64,000 nucleotides of DNA from Pseudoscleropodium purum (lineage: Eukaryota > Streptophyta > Bryopsida > Hypnales > Brachytheciaceae): assembly GCA_963969395.1 (NCBI GenBank), contig OZ017797.1, positions 30,814,001 to 30,878,000 on the forward strand. Direction: 5' to 3'. Each line of letters opens with the position of its first letter. Position 1 is the first letter of the stretch. Below, piece after piece: positions 32,448-45,578 of this stretch. Under the pieces are notes generated by a model. It saw only the letters and a list, made by a program, of their open reading frames with translations. It searched no databases and had not been told where the DNA came from. The position numbers and the translations under genes were made by a program.

Positions 32448-35203
32448 ATATTGTTAGGAATTGGACATATAAAGACAATAGTTGCTCTAATCTTGGATTA
32501 GATTGTATTTGACTTATTATTGAACTTTATTTGCAGAGAGAACACCGACTAAAGAAAATTTTGTGTCTTTTGGAGTTTGGATGGTCAACCATGCTTTGTA
32601 CATTTTGAAAGAGTTCATAGTTTTCATCCAATTTTTTGAGTGCAACTTTATCAATGGTATAGCATATACAAATTGAGTTCAAGACATTTAATTTGTTTTT
32701 TCATTTCACATGGGATAGTTTATCAAAACAATGATACCCTATTTAATGTATTTCAATACTTTGAGGATTTTTTCCCTCAATACTTGATTTTAACATTCAA
32801 AGCAATTTCTTTTGTTTTCTAAGCAAAACTTGACGAAGCTTCTAAAGTACAGTTCTACTCCCATTAGAAATTCTAAAGAATTCATTAAAAGAAACATTTT
32901 AGTAGTTTGAAGTTGAGCATTTTTAAATGTAGAAAAATATAGAGATTTTCTTTACACCACAACTATTCTAACCATAAAAAATTCTTAAAATTTAGTGACA
33001 TTTATTAGACATGTGATTTCATCTCAAAAAAATTAAACCAAAAGTATATTCACTCATAATTGAAGAAGAAATGGAAGATATAGAGGGAGAGACTTTCTAA
33101 TTCAACCACATTGTCATAAGCTCCATCCTCTAAGGATAATAACCATCAATCCTTGGCATGACTTTAGCAATTTTTGGTTTAGCAATTTTTGATTTAGCAA
33201 TTGTTGGTATAAGACTCTATGAAATTGTGCAACAAGAAGATGCAAAAATGGTTTTCTTCACATGGGAAATAGATTTCACATACATTAGAAGGATGAGTTT
33301 TTTCTAAAGATTAAGATTCAAAATGAGCTTGCAAAACTAGACACAAAACATGCTCTAAGAGATGCCAAATAAAGGTTTCACTTACTGTTAAACTAAAAGA
33401 TGTGAAATTTGAATAAGATTGCAAACTTTAACACTAGAACGACAGACTTATAATCACATTTCCAAACCTTGAAGTTCCTCTTTCTATAAATTGGAAGCTC
33501 TCATCTTGTAACTAAATATGAATAGTTTTTTTTTATTAGTTTCAAAGATATAAGTGCATGACTTCTATGTGGGAATAGTTTCAGATTTTTTTTAGTAAAA
33601 ATTTGAAATTACTGTGATTTTTTGAATAAAAACTGAAACAAATTCATATCAAATTCAAAATATGCTCAATAAAACTGAAAACTTTCTCATAGATGTATAC
33701 TATAATGTAGAACATCACAGTGAATTTTTTTTCCATATCACTCTAAAATTAGAAAATCAGTACTCTAAAATAATAGGTTCTACAGGTTGGATTCTTAATT
33801 TTTTTGATGGATTGGTGGTTTTGTTTGTTTATTAATAATTTTTACCAATCAGGTGTGTAGTATATATAGGGGCTAATTTGGGATTTTAAGGGTTAAATTT
33901 TCAATTGGGAGTTATGTCGCTTGGCAGATAGGCTTATATGTTGGTGTTTCCAATTATTTTTTTTAGTTTTCATTGTAGTGTTGTAAGAGCTCCTTCCAAT
34001 TGTAGGAAGTAGGGTGAATGCAAGAAACACAAATACTATTTTGCATTAGACTTGCAGTTTTCTAAGTTGTGATTGGCCATATCTTTTGTAGATCGAAGCC
34101 AATGTACTTGGATTTTTTTATGAAGATCAATATTTAGACAATAAATAGAGAATTTATTTTTAATATTTATTTTTAAATCATTTTAAATTTAGCTAATTTG
34201 TCACACTTTGCAATTTTAGAGGTTTTAATACTAAGGACTATCCAAAATTATTGATTTAAAGCTTAAATTTTTGTGCTCTATTTCTAGTTTTCTACACTAG
34301 AAAGGCATGTGCCTACCAAAAAGAATTTTAAAATACATTATTTTATGTCCTCTACATTCATACAAATAGGGCACCCTTGTGCACACAATTCTAAACATTG
34401 AAAAATGAAAATGGTTTCAAGATTATTCTTTTGGTGAAATCTATCCATCATGAAGTCTTTTCAAATTTTCAATTTCTAGTTTCTTTAAAAAAAATTCCCT
34501 ATTTATTACAAATTAAAACGTCAAAGTATCTATTTTCATGAGATTTCGCACTTTTCTGGTTCTCCTATTTAAATTTTTTTTCTATATTTTACCTTTCTAA
34601 GGTAACTTTTCCTTGAAGGTTTATACATTAAACACATTTTTCAATTTCTTTTCAATTTTTATTTTATTTTATAGTACTATTAAAAAAATCATGAGTATTG
34701 TTGACAATGCAATAGAAATAGCTAGTGTTTCTTGCATTCACCTAGTAAAACAATTGTGTTTTATAATTTTGTGTTTGATTTAATATAAGCTAATGTTATG
34801 CAATTATGAGTTTGTGTAATTGTGTGAGTGGTTGTATGTGTGATGGATTGAGTGTGTACATATGTAGTTGGAGTGATTTGAAAAGTGTGTTTGATTAAAT
34901 GTAAGTAAAAGAATTGGTGTAATTTGAAGTGATAAACTATAGATGAGTGATTGGAAGGAAAATTTATAATAAAAACTATAATTGAGAAAAATTATGAGAA
35001 ATTATTGATAGAAAATTTTGAATGTATGTGGAATTTGTGGATATCAATTGGAATAAATCTGTATTGAATTGAGAGATTGTGAGAATTTAAATTGAGAAAT
35101 GAATTGAACTAATCCCTTATGACTTTGTTGTAATGCAAGACTTCATGACACATAGACTTAAGAGTGGTGGTTTTTCATAGAGGTTGTTACACTATCGGTA
35201 GTA
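32448..35203. other. AT-rich intergenic DNA, no gene seen
   Basis: No motif-bearing frame was found. From about 34,790 the sequence takes on the G+T-rich, AGTTGGAGTG-bearing character of repeat copy A and continues beyond the Copia insertion at 40,742, so the old Copia element probably inserted into a third member of that repeat. Confidence 0.4.
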
Positions 35204-35208
35204 GTTAT

Positions 35209-35429
35209 CGTTGTGATAATCACACGCATAATAACAGAGATGAAAGCAGGTTTTAATATATTAATAATGAATAAGAATATTGTGTACATCACAGGAGGAG
35301 GAGAGTTTATATATAATCTGAATAGGTATGACTGCCTATTACTCTTAGGGTGCGACTCTACAGTTACACTGTTATAGTACATCTATGACCCATGCTAAGT
35401 TGACTTAATAAGACTAATATAATCTAACA
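35209..35429 (-). repeat. 3' LTR of the old Copia element
   Basis: In element orientation it opens TGTTAGATTATATTAG and ends ATTATCACAACG; the final base is mutated relative to the other copy. Preceded outside by GTTAT. Confidence 0.9.
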
Positions 35430-35439
35430 CGCCCCCTTC

Positions 35440-38400
35440 AATTGCATTAGGTCGGTAAGATAAATCAAGTCTAAAACTTTAGTAGATTGATGTAGAGCGC
35501 AAGACTAGAACTCCCCTTGCAATAATGTGATGAAGTTGCAACTACGTAGAAAGACTGAGTCCTGTAATATAGGCTTGATGCTTGAGTTTGGGTAATGACT
35601 TGGTAAAGATATCGGCCTACATCTCCGAGGTTGGAGTAAACTGTAGTTCAAGGATTTGATTCATAACTTTCTCATGTAGGAAATGAAACTGAATATCAAT
35701 GTGTTTCGATCGATCATGAAACTTGGGATTCTTTGTTAAAGCGATACAAGACTGATTATCGCAATAGAGAGTACTTGGTAGATGAAGCGAGTAACCAATT
35801 TCCTGGATGAGTATTTATAACCATAAAAGCTCTTTTAAGGTAGTTGCAGATGTGATATATTTAGCTTTGGTTGAAGATAATGTAACAATAGGTTGCTTTC
35901 TACTTTTCCAAGAGAGAATGTACTAGGAATCAAGTTGAAAGATATATCATGAGGTGGATTGACGAGTATCAAGATCGCCGGCCCAATCATCATCAGTCTA
36001 GCCAGCCAGGACGTGAATATAAGATGCCTTTAAATTAGCTCTACGATATGTAAGTCCACGATTGATAGTGCCTTGAAGATAACGAATAATCCGTTTGACT
36101 CCTAACCAATGGATAGGTGCTGGCTTGGACATGAACAAAGCCAAATGGTTGACAGAAAATGTGAGGTCCCATCAAGTCATTATTACTAGATATTGTAAGC
36201 CACCAAAAGCTTGAGAATATGGTACATTTGACATAAAGTCAGCCTCAGTTTGAGTTAAGTTATCATTGGCTTCTTGAGTATAATGGAGTCCAGCTGCAAG
36301 GGAGTGCTAACTGGATGGCACGTCAACATTTGAAACTTGTTGAGCAGATCAGTGGTATATTTGGCTTGAGTTAACGTAAGAGTTTGATTTTGACGATCCC
36401 GGTAGATCTGGATGCCCGAAATATATTCAATTTCGTTGTTATCAGTCATGGAGAATCGCTGAGAAAATAATGCTTTGTGGGCATACAAATACTGAAAATC
36501 ATTGGAAATAATAATAAGATCATCCACATATAAACCCAAGAATAAGATATTTGATGTTGTTCGTTTAATATAAACATTAGTGTCTGTTACATAGCGATAG
36601 AATCCCGTGCTTAGGAGAAAGGTATCAAACAAATCATACTCTAGATGTGGTGCTTGCTTCAAGCCGTAAAGTGATTTGAATAAACGACAAACCTTCATTT
36701 CATTGCCAGGTTGAATGTAGCCTTCAGGTTGAGAAATATGAATTTCCTCCTTTAATATACCATTTAAGAATACGGTAATAACATCCATCTGATGTATATG
36801 ATAATCATAAAGTGTAGCAATCGCCAATAAAAGACACAAAGATGTCATTTTGATAACAGGTGAAAAAGTTTCCGAATAGTCAAGTCCAAGTTGCTGTGAA
36901 AAACCATGAGCGACTAGGCGGGCTTTAAAGCAGGCCAAAGATCCATTAGAATTATATTTATGACAGAATAACCATTTAGTGCTTATAACTGAACGATCTG
37001 GAGGTGGATCGACTAGGATCCAGGTTTGATTTTTAATTAAAGAATTGTACTTCGTATCCATGGTGTGCTTCCAGGAAGAAGAGTCATCACTTGAGAGAGC
37101 ATCATGGACGGAAGTAGGCTTAGAAATTTGAGTTAAGAGAGCATATGCATAGAGATTTTCATCATGAAATTTCTTGGAATTCCATTGTCTTTTATTCTGA
37201 CGGTGAGAAGTCCGTGTGGTATGCGAAAGGCTTGACTGAGTCTAGCGTAAGTGAGATCGAAGGTAAAGGGAGATGTAGCGTTCTGGTGGAGTATGTGGGT
37301 CTAGGATTTGATCAGTCGAATGAAGAAATGGAAGTGCAAATTCAAAGGCAGTACCATTGTCAGGACCAGCTGAGCTAGGGGTATAAGGTGGTGAGTCACC
37401 GGGTTGCATAGCCAAATCAAGAGGCTTTGATGTGGTACCAGGATCAAGTACCAAATAATAATCATCAAGACCATTGGTTTGAATATTTGAACTAGGAGAA
37501 GATAGAGCTCCCCCATATAATAATGGATCCTTGGAAAAAATGACATCACGACTGAAGAGGACATGTTGAGTATCAGGTTGATATAGTCGATAGCCTTTAA
37601 TACCAAGAGGCTCACCATAGCCAATAAATAATCATTTCATTGTTTTATGATTAAGTTTTTGGCATTGCTCAAGTGGTATATGTGCATAAGCAGTACACCC
37701 AAAAATTCGGAGATGTTGAAGATCAGGTTTTAATCCTATCCACAACTCGTGAGGTGTGACGTTGTCTAGTGCGGAAGTGTAGGAGCAATTTTGAAGGTAA
37801 TATGAAGTATGAAGTGCTTTAGCCCAAAAAAAATTGCTTAAATGGGCAATCTTAAGCATACTACGGGAGGACTCAACTAATGTCCGATTTTTCCTTTCTG
37901 AAATGCTGTTCTAAGTAGAGTTGTATGGATTGGTCAATTGTCGTTGAATTCCTTCATCTTTACAGTATGTGTTAAATTGAGTGGAGGTAAATTCGCCACC
38001 ATTATCAAACCGAAGTATAAAAATCTTCTTATTAGTTTGTCGTTCAACTAGAGATTTATATTGCAAGAAATAAGACATTACAACTGATTTCTTTTGAAGG
38101 AAATAAACATGAGCATATCGGGAATAATCATCGATGAAAAGAAGAAAGTAAATTGCTCCCCTAGCAATGGGGCATGCATCGGGCTACATAAATCTATGTG
38201 AATAAGCGCCAAAACTTCAGTAGCCTGTGTAACAGGATCGGTTGAGTAGGGTACTTTTGTCTGTTTCCCAAATATATAGCCTTCGCATAAACGAAGCGAA
38301 TTTATAACAAGAGGTAAACCAAAAACCAATGCATGATTGTGCATGGTTTTTAAAGAGTGAATATTCAAGTGGCCAAGACGATAATGCCACCTGATAGTCT

Positions 38401-40052
38401 CAAGCTCAGGTTTAGATAAATTGGTTGCAATATAATTAGAACTAGAAGGTGCAACCCCAGTTCCTAGAGAAAATAGGTTGCCAGCTTTGTTAATACGAAG
38501 AATCATTTTTTGGTTTGAGATAGGTGAACTTATTGTGATAATACATTGATCACCTGTAAACATGACACTTATGTGTCCAGAATTAGTAATTTGAGTTACT
38601 GATATCAAATTTTTTGCTAAGCCAGGAACAAACAATACATTAATAAGAGGTGTTTGTCCTATAAAAAGTTGTAAAAGTATAGATCTAAAACCTATGGCAT
38701 TGTGGGAGCTATTATCTCCCAACAAGATGAGGCATGGTGGATTTAATACTTGGTAATCTTAAAATAGATTTTGTATGGGAGACATGTGTTGGCTGGCGCT
38801 CGAATCTAGGTACCAAGAATGAAATTGAGCTGGAGAATCCATGGCGGAAAACAATTCAATGGGATCATTTGTAATAATATTATTTACTTGAGGTTTAGAG
38901 TTTTGAGTAGCTCGTTTCTTCTTTCGACAATCAGGTGACTTGTGTCCCGGAATGCCACAAAAATGCAGGGTTGACACGACGTCCGGATGTCCGAGACGTC
39001 TGGACGCGGACGCTGTGTCCGCAGCGTCCGCTGACATTCGCGTCCTGGCGGACACAACGTCCGCCTGTCCACCCGTCTGATCGACGCGCGGACTGATCTG
39101 GTCCGCACGATCTGGGCGTCCGCCTCGGGCCATCCGCCCCGCCCCGCCCGTCCGCTTTCCGATGACGGTCGGGACGCTGCGTCTGTTAGCGTCCGGACGT
39201 CCGGACGTTCGGAAAACGGACGCTATTTTGGGGCGGACGTTGACATTCGTCAACCTTGCAAAAATGGCATATAATGGGTGCCTGAGATTGTTAATTTGAG
39301 GATGTATTCTGATTTGAGGATGTGGAGAAGGGATGCTGAGAGGATGAATTTGAGGATGTATTCCAAGTAGAGTTTGGCTTTTGAAACCGGCCATTTTAAA
39401 AGGGACTTGGCTTGGTAAATTTCCCTTTAACATAAAAAGCATTTGTTTGTGTAGTATTGGTCTTAGATAAGTTAATTGTATTTTGTTGAAGAATATTGGA
39501 AATTAAATCAATAAGTGTCAAGTTTGTAATTCCACCTTGAGTAGTAATAAAAGCACTCTATGAATCTGGTAATACAGCAAGTAATAAATTAACTTGCTGC
39601 AAATCCATAAAAGTACATCTTGAAGTAGTAGCGTCTTGTAATATAGATTGCCATAGTTCAAGGAAATTAATGACATCATCGGATTCACTCATTTGTAAGT
39701 GGCACAGTTGTTTGTAGAGATACACTTGAGATGTTTTGTTCGATTTTTTGTAAAGTTGCTTTATACAGTCCCAAACTGCTTTGGATGTTTTAAGTGGATG
39801 AAGCAAAATTAATTGCTTCTCACCATAGTGAAGTAATATATCTGACCGGGCCTTTGAATCCTTTAACTCCTAGGCTTTAAGGCCTGCAACATCACTCAAA
39901 GTTGGAACAACTTCAATGCCGTCCACCACGCTCCATAATTCAGAACGGATGAGGAGTATTTCTAACTTGATACTCCAAGTGGCATAATTCCCTGCAGAGA
40001 GAGTTGGGATTGAATAAGCCCAGGGAACCGAACTACTAGAGGTGGAATCCAT
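35440..40052 (-). pseudogene. Broken Copia gag-pol of the old element
   Basis: Fragments in several frames can be recognised. The gag start is 40,052-39,870 (NYATWSIKLEILL), with more gag at 39,806-39,558. A zinc knuckle is split by the insertion at 38,966-39,258. The protease region near 38,800 has DSSA instead of the expected DSGA and is soon followed by a stop. GAG-pre-integrase and the start of integrase are at 38,725-38,078 (WHYRLGHLN, IHIDLCSP). The integrase C-terminal part is at 37,859-37,632. Reverse transcriptase is at 37,061-36,255 with YVDD still present. RNase H remnants include DDWAGD near 35,985. Several stops and shifts separate these, so no full product can be made. Confidence 0.9.
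38966..39258. mobile_element. 293-bp GC-rich hAT-type MITE inside the Copia gag
   Basis: A sharply GC- and CpG-rich block in AT-rich surroundings. Its ends CAGGGTTGAC and (inverse) CAAGGTTGAC match at 9 of 10 positions. The 8-bp sequence CAAAAATG lies on both sides (38,958-38,965 and 39,259-39,266). An 8-bp duplication with CARGG termini is characteristic of hAT transposons. The interior is packed with GACGTCCG and CGGACG words, like the subterminal transposase-binding repeats of hAT elements. No transposase frame, so non-autonomous. Taking away the element and one target copy returns the normal spacing of the gag zinc knuckle, an independent check of the boundaries. Confidence 0.88.
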
Positions 40053-40508
40053 AATTTATTAAAGCATTTGAAAAATAAATGAAGGTTCTGTAAAGGAATC
40101 TTCTTCTAGGAAAAATTGTGGATTAAATTCGTTGAATTGTCTAGGTTCATTCATCAAGCTCGCAAGGGCATGTGCTATTCCATATGTATCATAAATAAAT
40201 TCAAATTGTTGCGGTTCTAATTTGTATTGGGCTCCAATATCTTGGGATGTTGGTTCTTCAGAACTTTAGAAAAATCCATCTTGAAGGCGGGTTTGCAGTA
40301 TCTCTACTTCATGTTCTTCTGGAGGTGCTTGTTGAACTTCGAATTCTCCTATTGTTAGATTAAAGAATCTATTAATGATTTGGAACTAATTTTCTACTTC
40401 AGCTCTTTCGTCATCATTTACAAATAGGTCGAAAGTATCTACACCTAAATACTCAGCATTCGGGTCACAGGAAAGCACATGATGCTTATTGAAAAACATC
40501 TATGACCT
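40053..40508 (-). other. Untranslated leader of the old Copia element
   Basis: 456 bp between the gag start and the primer site. There is no tandem array comparable with that of the young element and no open frame of note. Confidence 0.5.
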
Positions 40509-40520
40509 GCTCTGATACCA
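40509..40520 (-). promoter_or_regulatory. Canonical Copia primer-binding site
   Basis: The minus strand reads TGGTATCAGAGC directly adjoining the 5' LTR. This is the complement of the 3' end of initiator tRNA-Met used by most plant Copia elements. Confidence 0.85.
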
Positions 40521-40741
40521 TGTTGTAATAATCACACACATAATAACAAAGATGAAAGTAGGTTTTAATATATTAATAATGAATAATAATATTGTGTACA
40601 TCATAGGAGGAAGAGAGTTTATATATAATCTAAATAAATACGACTACCTATTACTCTTAGGGTGTGACTCTACAGTTACATTGTTACAGTACATCTATGA
40701 CCCATGCTAAGTTGACTTAGTAAGACTAATATAATCTAATA
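40521..40741 (-). repeat. 5' LTR of the old Copia element
   Basis: 221 bp, the partner of the LTR at 35,209-35,429. At 14 positions it has A or T where the other LTR has G or C as a transition, so it is the more AT-shifted copy. Followed outside by GTTAT. Confidence 0.9.
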
Positions 40742-40746
40742 GTTAT

Positions 40747-41560
40747 CAAGGTTCATCTCTTTGCTTTCCTTAAAGCTAGTGAAGAGAGGCTTGTTCCTCA
40801 TACTTTTGACCTCTTGTTAATTGAAGGAACTTGACACTAGATAATTACCTTCCATTTTATTGTGTATTTTGTATGTTGTGTGGTAGAGATTAGGATGTAC
40901 TTGATCAGCAACATTGAAAAATGAGTAAAGTGTTGACAGTATTAAGTTTGAGAATTTGATCCTAACACAATCAAAGATGGAATTGTGATTGAAGGAGCCA
41001 ATCAAAAAATTGAATATTGATCGAGAGACCAGTGAAGATAAATAGGATTGGAAATTTTGTGTGAGCCAATTGGAAAATGAGTTTATGACAGAACAACAAG
41101 GTTGAGTTAATTTGAACATCTTGTATATTAAAGCCAATTGGAAAATTGATGCATCAAGTCAGACTAGGATATTATAAGTTTGAGTATGAATAAAATAATC
41201 CAATCAAGATAACTTATGGTGATGGTTATATCAATAGATAAACTAATTGGAAAAATTGATTAGAATTGATGTTAATAAATATCAAAAGAAGAATGGGAAA
41301 TTAATGAATAAAATAAAAATGAATGAAGAAGATTTTTAAATGACAACAAAGAAGTGTGCATTCTATCAACAATTGGAGGATATAAAGATAGAGTGCAAAG
41401 TTAAAGAAGAGAATTTTATGCAAAAAAATAAATGTGAAATTAGAAAAAATTTAAAGGAAAATAACAAAGTGGAGTATTTTAGAATGAAGAATTAGAAGAA
41501 AAGATAGTTTGGGGTTAAAGATTGAAAGCCAAGCCTCAATCAAATTAATGATAAGCAGTT
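40747..41560 (+). repeat. Probable third member of the CCAA-N-TTGG repeat (right part)
   Basis: AGCCAATTGGAAAATG and related words recur (near 41,070, 41,132 and 41,235) with the same G-rich + strand as copy A. The left part lies at about 34,790-35,208, split off by the Copia insertion. No open frame. Confidence 0.35.
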
Positions 41561-43746
41561 TTAAAACTTTAGTCTATTGATGTGAAGTAGAAAGTTAGTT
41601 CATTCACAATCTTGCAATTGGATCTTTCAATATATTTTATATTCCAATTTGAAGTAAATTATTTCCTAGAGTTCAATCTCTACTTTGGAGTTTATTTTAG
41701 AAAAGAATTAAAAATCTTATTTACAATTCAAGCCGAAAGTTCAAATTGCAATAAAATATTCAAATTTCAGAATTGGAATATAAACTAGACTTAATAAGCT
41801 CCATTTTACTAGTTGACTTCAAATTTAGAAAAGATAAATTTTTTAGCTTAAATTCGAAGTTGACTTAAAAGCAAGGGGCCCAAATATCCAAAATATAAAT
41901 CTTGCTGATCCATGGATGCATTTAGGTTCTTTCAAGAAGTATTTGACCCCTCTATGAAGTGTTCCAGGAAGTTCACTTCAAACCTTATATCAATGTTGAC
42001 AATATTCAGGCCAATAATGGATGAATTATGATTTTCATTTGTCTACAAGACATTTTGTATCCTCCTAGATCTTCTAAGGTAAAATATTGTTTTGATGGAT
42101 CAAAGTTACATTGGTACACAGTTCCTTTTATTTTATTATACTAAAGAATGTACATCAATAAAACATTCAATTGAATAACATTTTTTATTCTTAATAAATT
42201 TTGGATCCCTTATTAACTTGCCTTTTTTAAACACTTTACATCAACCCTTAAAGGACAAAGGTGTGTATTTGTCATAAAACAGTCAATATTGCTACATCTA
42301 TTGCAAAGTGTAAAATTCTTTAAAAAAAATTGTATATCAAATTGTAGAATCTTGCAATACATTGGTATAAAATTATGTAGAAGAAATTTTAAAAACTTTG
42401 ACCCTATATATTGCAAGATATATGCATTCAAAGTAAATGAAAATCTTTTTCTTGCACCTTACACAACAAGATATTAAGGCTTTGAATCTTCTTAACTTTT
42501 TGCAATAAAGATTTTGAATTTAAAAAAAAATTATACTGAAGAATTGAGTTGAGAGTTAAAAAAAATAATTTAAAAAAAACTTTGATTTTCATTCTTAAGA
42601 AAGTTATAAAGTAGAAATAGGTTTGAGATAGAAGGAGAAATTAAATCATTAATAGTAAGCTTTAAGATAGAATTGTAACACACTAATTCCAATTGTAAGA
42701 TTATTCTAGCAAGAAAACTAAACTAAATGGAACTTATTTTATTAAATAATTGTAATAATTGAGTTAAAAAATGAATTGCATAAATGATCTTTTAAAGAAA
42801 TTGTTCTATTCAATAATATTGATTACAATAGGATTGACAATTAGAGTATCAAGTAATTGTTTGAAAAAAAAATTGATTTTCAAATACAATACAGAATTAT
42901 TTTTTGGAATTTATTTTTTCTTTGTAGATTCATTCTATTAATTCTAATACTTATTTGGATCTAAGTACAAATTTATAGGAAATTTAAAGAGGAAAATGAA
43001 TATTTTTAGTTATATTCTATACTAATTCTATTTGGTAAATTCATTATATTGCTAAATATTGTACCAAAATAGCAAATTGTTATGCAAAACTTGCTAGAAA
43101 TAATAACCTCAATTACATATTTTAAGTCAATTACATATTTTAAGCCACATTAGATAAAACAAAAGATGATAAAATTAAAGGCTAATACAAGATTTTAAAT
43201 AAAGATTCTATTTAAGTCTCAAAATCATGTGATCTAATATTGAAAGAAATCGAATTTTTTTGCATTAGAAGTTAAAAATTCATGCATGCAGCATTTAATT
43301 CATATTATTAAAAGTTGATGTTACATTCAACATAATTATAGTGTAGTGAAAATTTAATACATGCAACTTCCAATGCATCACTTATTAATTTTAGAGTCTT
43401 TTTATTTAGCAATTGGTGACAAAATATCAATATACCTTAAATATGTGTTATTTGAAATTGTAAGAAGAAAATTTGGATTTTTGAATGCTTTTTTGGTTGC
43501 CAAGGTCATATTCACTTGATTTGACTTTTATTTCATGTTCTTATTATTTAGCATATAAATTTGAATTGTTTAAAAAAAAGCAAAGAAAGAAATTATCCTA
43601 TTTGTAGATGACCCAAATCCATACAAAATCTAGTACTTTGGTGTACATTTATAGATAGTACAAAATTATTGCCAAAGAATCCAAAGATTTTAGAATTTAA
43701 TGGAATTATATATAAAATCGGATACTCTTGCCTTAGTTTCTGTAAG
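41561..43746. other. AT-rich intergenic DNA, no gene seen
   Basis: Only short frames. Opposed 62- and 72-codon frames near 42,250-42,450 overlap each other and lack motifs. Confidence 0.45.
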
Positions 43747-44299
43747 GTTAGTCCCTAGATGATTTTTTCCACAAAATCCATTGGTGCAATCCAATTGAGA
43801 AATCATTTTGGATTGCAATCTGATCAATTATGAAATCCAATTGGATCAAGTTTGCAAAAGACACTCTGATAAATTTTTTGAGAATGGAAAAGATACACTA
43901 GTTTGTCACTTTAAATCCTCATATCTTTTCTTCTATGCCTCAAAATTATTTGAAAAGAATTATACATCAATATCATGATGATATGTACTCGTGGAAAACA
44001 TCAAAGTTTTTGGAGCACTTTGAGCATTCCAATTTCAACATTTCAACATTTCTATTTTAGGGCATGTACAAAGTCCTGCCTAATCAAACATTTTTCATCA
44101 ATCTTGTCAACAATGGCACTTCTAAAAATTATGTGGTTTGATTGATATTTTTTTGAGAGGGAAGCTATATAAGTCTTCTTTCATTGCAATGGTGGTGATC
44201 ATCAAAATTATTCTACATAAATGAAGAATTATGCTTGTTACAAGAGCTAATTATGCTCCAACCCCCCCACCCCCCACCCCCCGGTCCTTTTGGAGTTAA
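43747..44299. mobile_element. TIR element with TTAA-type ends, candidate copy 4
   Basis: The right end, read inversely from 44,299, is TTAACTCCAAAAGGACCGG, matching copy 1 at 16 of 19 positions. The left end near 43,748 is TTAGTCCCTAGATGA (11 of 15). The length of about 553 bp is close to copies 1 and 2. A C-rich tract (44,262-44,282) with three runs of six or seven C lies just inside the right end; its minus strand could form a G-quadruplex. Confidence 0.4.
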
Positions 44300-44790
44300 T
44301 TTGTAGTCTATTCATATTTGTGCTAACACTTTGATTCATAGGCTTACTTATTTCTTGGCATATTTCATGCATTCTTTATTCAATTCAAAAATGAGAATTA
44401 TCATTGAACATATTAGATTAGCATTTCTAAGTTTACAAAGAAAAAGAATGAAAGAATAAAGCAATGCAAAGTGTCTTGACAAAATAATGATTTCATCATT
44501 CAGTTGGAACCAAAACATAGTTATTTTTTATTCCTTAACTCTTTTTTAACAAAATCTCCTAGAAACTAGTATAAAAAAACTTTATTATTATACAATTCTT
44601 CAAAAATGCAAGTGATGGAATTGTAATGCAAGAATAAAAGTGATAATATCATTTTTCAAATTTCATTTAGATGACTAATTAAATATCATGTTAAAATGAA
44701 GAATAATTTTCCATTTAATAACACCCAAAACAATGAGTTGTTATGCTAAAATTCCAACTTTGTACAAACATTCTATACCTCCCAAAAAAT

Positions 44791-45423
44791 TTATCCAATT
44801 TTTGCTAGAGTTGGAGACTTTTGAATAAGAGCTTTAGCATTAAGTGTTTGATAAGAGATACACATTGGAACCTTCTTTACCAATGGATTGGGACCTACTA
44901 ATATCATTTTAGGATGTGATTCAAATGAAATTGAGCCCTCTTTTCTAAACATGCTCTCAAAATACTTGGTCCTCAAAAAGCCTTTGCTTATACCCAATAC
45001 TTGGTTAAGAATGACCCTACTTGGCACAACTTTCATTTGTTTGGTCCTTCTACTAACTTCCAAATAGGATTGATTATTTTTATTTTCATTATTATTTTTT
45101 GAAACCCTGAATTTGCTATTTCCTATAGTAGTTGGACACGTGGCAATATTAATAGTTTCAGAGCTCTTGGATTTTGTACTTGAAGTTTCTGATACATTGT
45201 AGGAAGTCGATGATGCCTCCCCAAAACTAATTTTATTTGGTTCTATTGCAATGGATTTGGCCTTCATGGGAGCATCTTGACTAGTCATCTTTTTTTTCTT
45301 CTTGACTTTGTCTTCAACTTTGTCATTGAAGGGAAAAACTTTGGTGTCTAAAAGTACCTTTTGGATGGCTTTTGATTTGTGTGGGTCTTTACTTTTTCTA
45401 GAAAGAACCCACCTATTGGCCAA
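44791..45423 (-). other. 210-codon open frame, unrecognised, doubtful gene
   Basis: The longest unexplained open frame in this part of the window. It begins with TTG rather than ATG; the first ATG lies after a KKKKK run. The product would be rich in Lys and Ser (STKSKSSET, KNNNENKNN) with a more ordinary C-terminal half (RVILNQVLGISKGF). There is no membrane segment and no known motif. In another frame, upstream sequence continues in a similar style (to 45,578), which would fit a decayed exon or retroelement gag. Chance openness is quite possible. Confidence 0.25.
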
Positions 45424-45578
45424 TACAAGTTATTATTATAATTTTTATTGTTTGTAAACTTGCCTTTGATTATTTCTTTATAAAGTAATAATTGTGTAAT
45501 ATATAAATTACACCATTCTTTGAATATCAAAAAAATTCTTTTTGAAGTGCATCTTTGAGTTTGTGATTGACTTTGCAA

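Larger units (their letters stand above)
35209..40741 (-). mobile_element. Old, degenerate Copia LTR retrotransposon
   Basis: 221-bp LTRs (35,209-35,429 and 40,521-40,741) are about 92% identical: I count 18 differences, of which 17 are transitions. GTTAT flanks both ends (35,204-35,208 and 40,742-40,746). The minus-strand sequence just inside the 5' LTR is TGGTATCAGAGC (40,520-40,509), the canonical initiator tRNA-Met primer site. A purine tract GAAGGGGGCG abuts the 3' LTR. The coding region is broken by stops and shifts and by an inserted hAT-like element. Confidence 0.93.
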
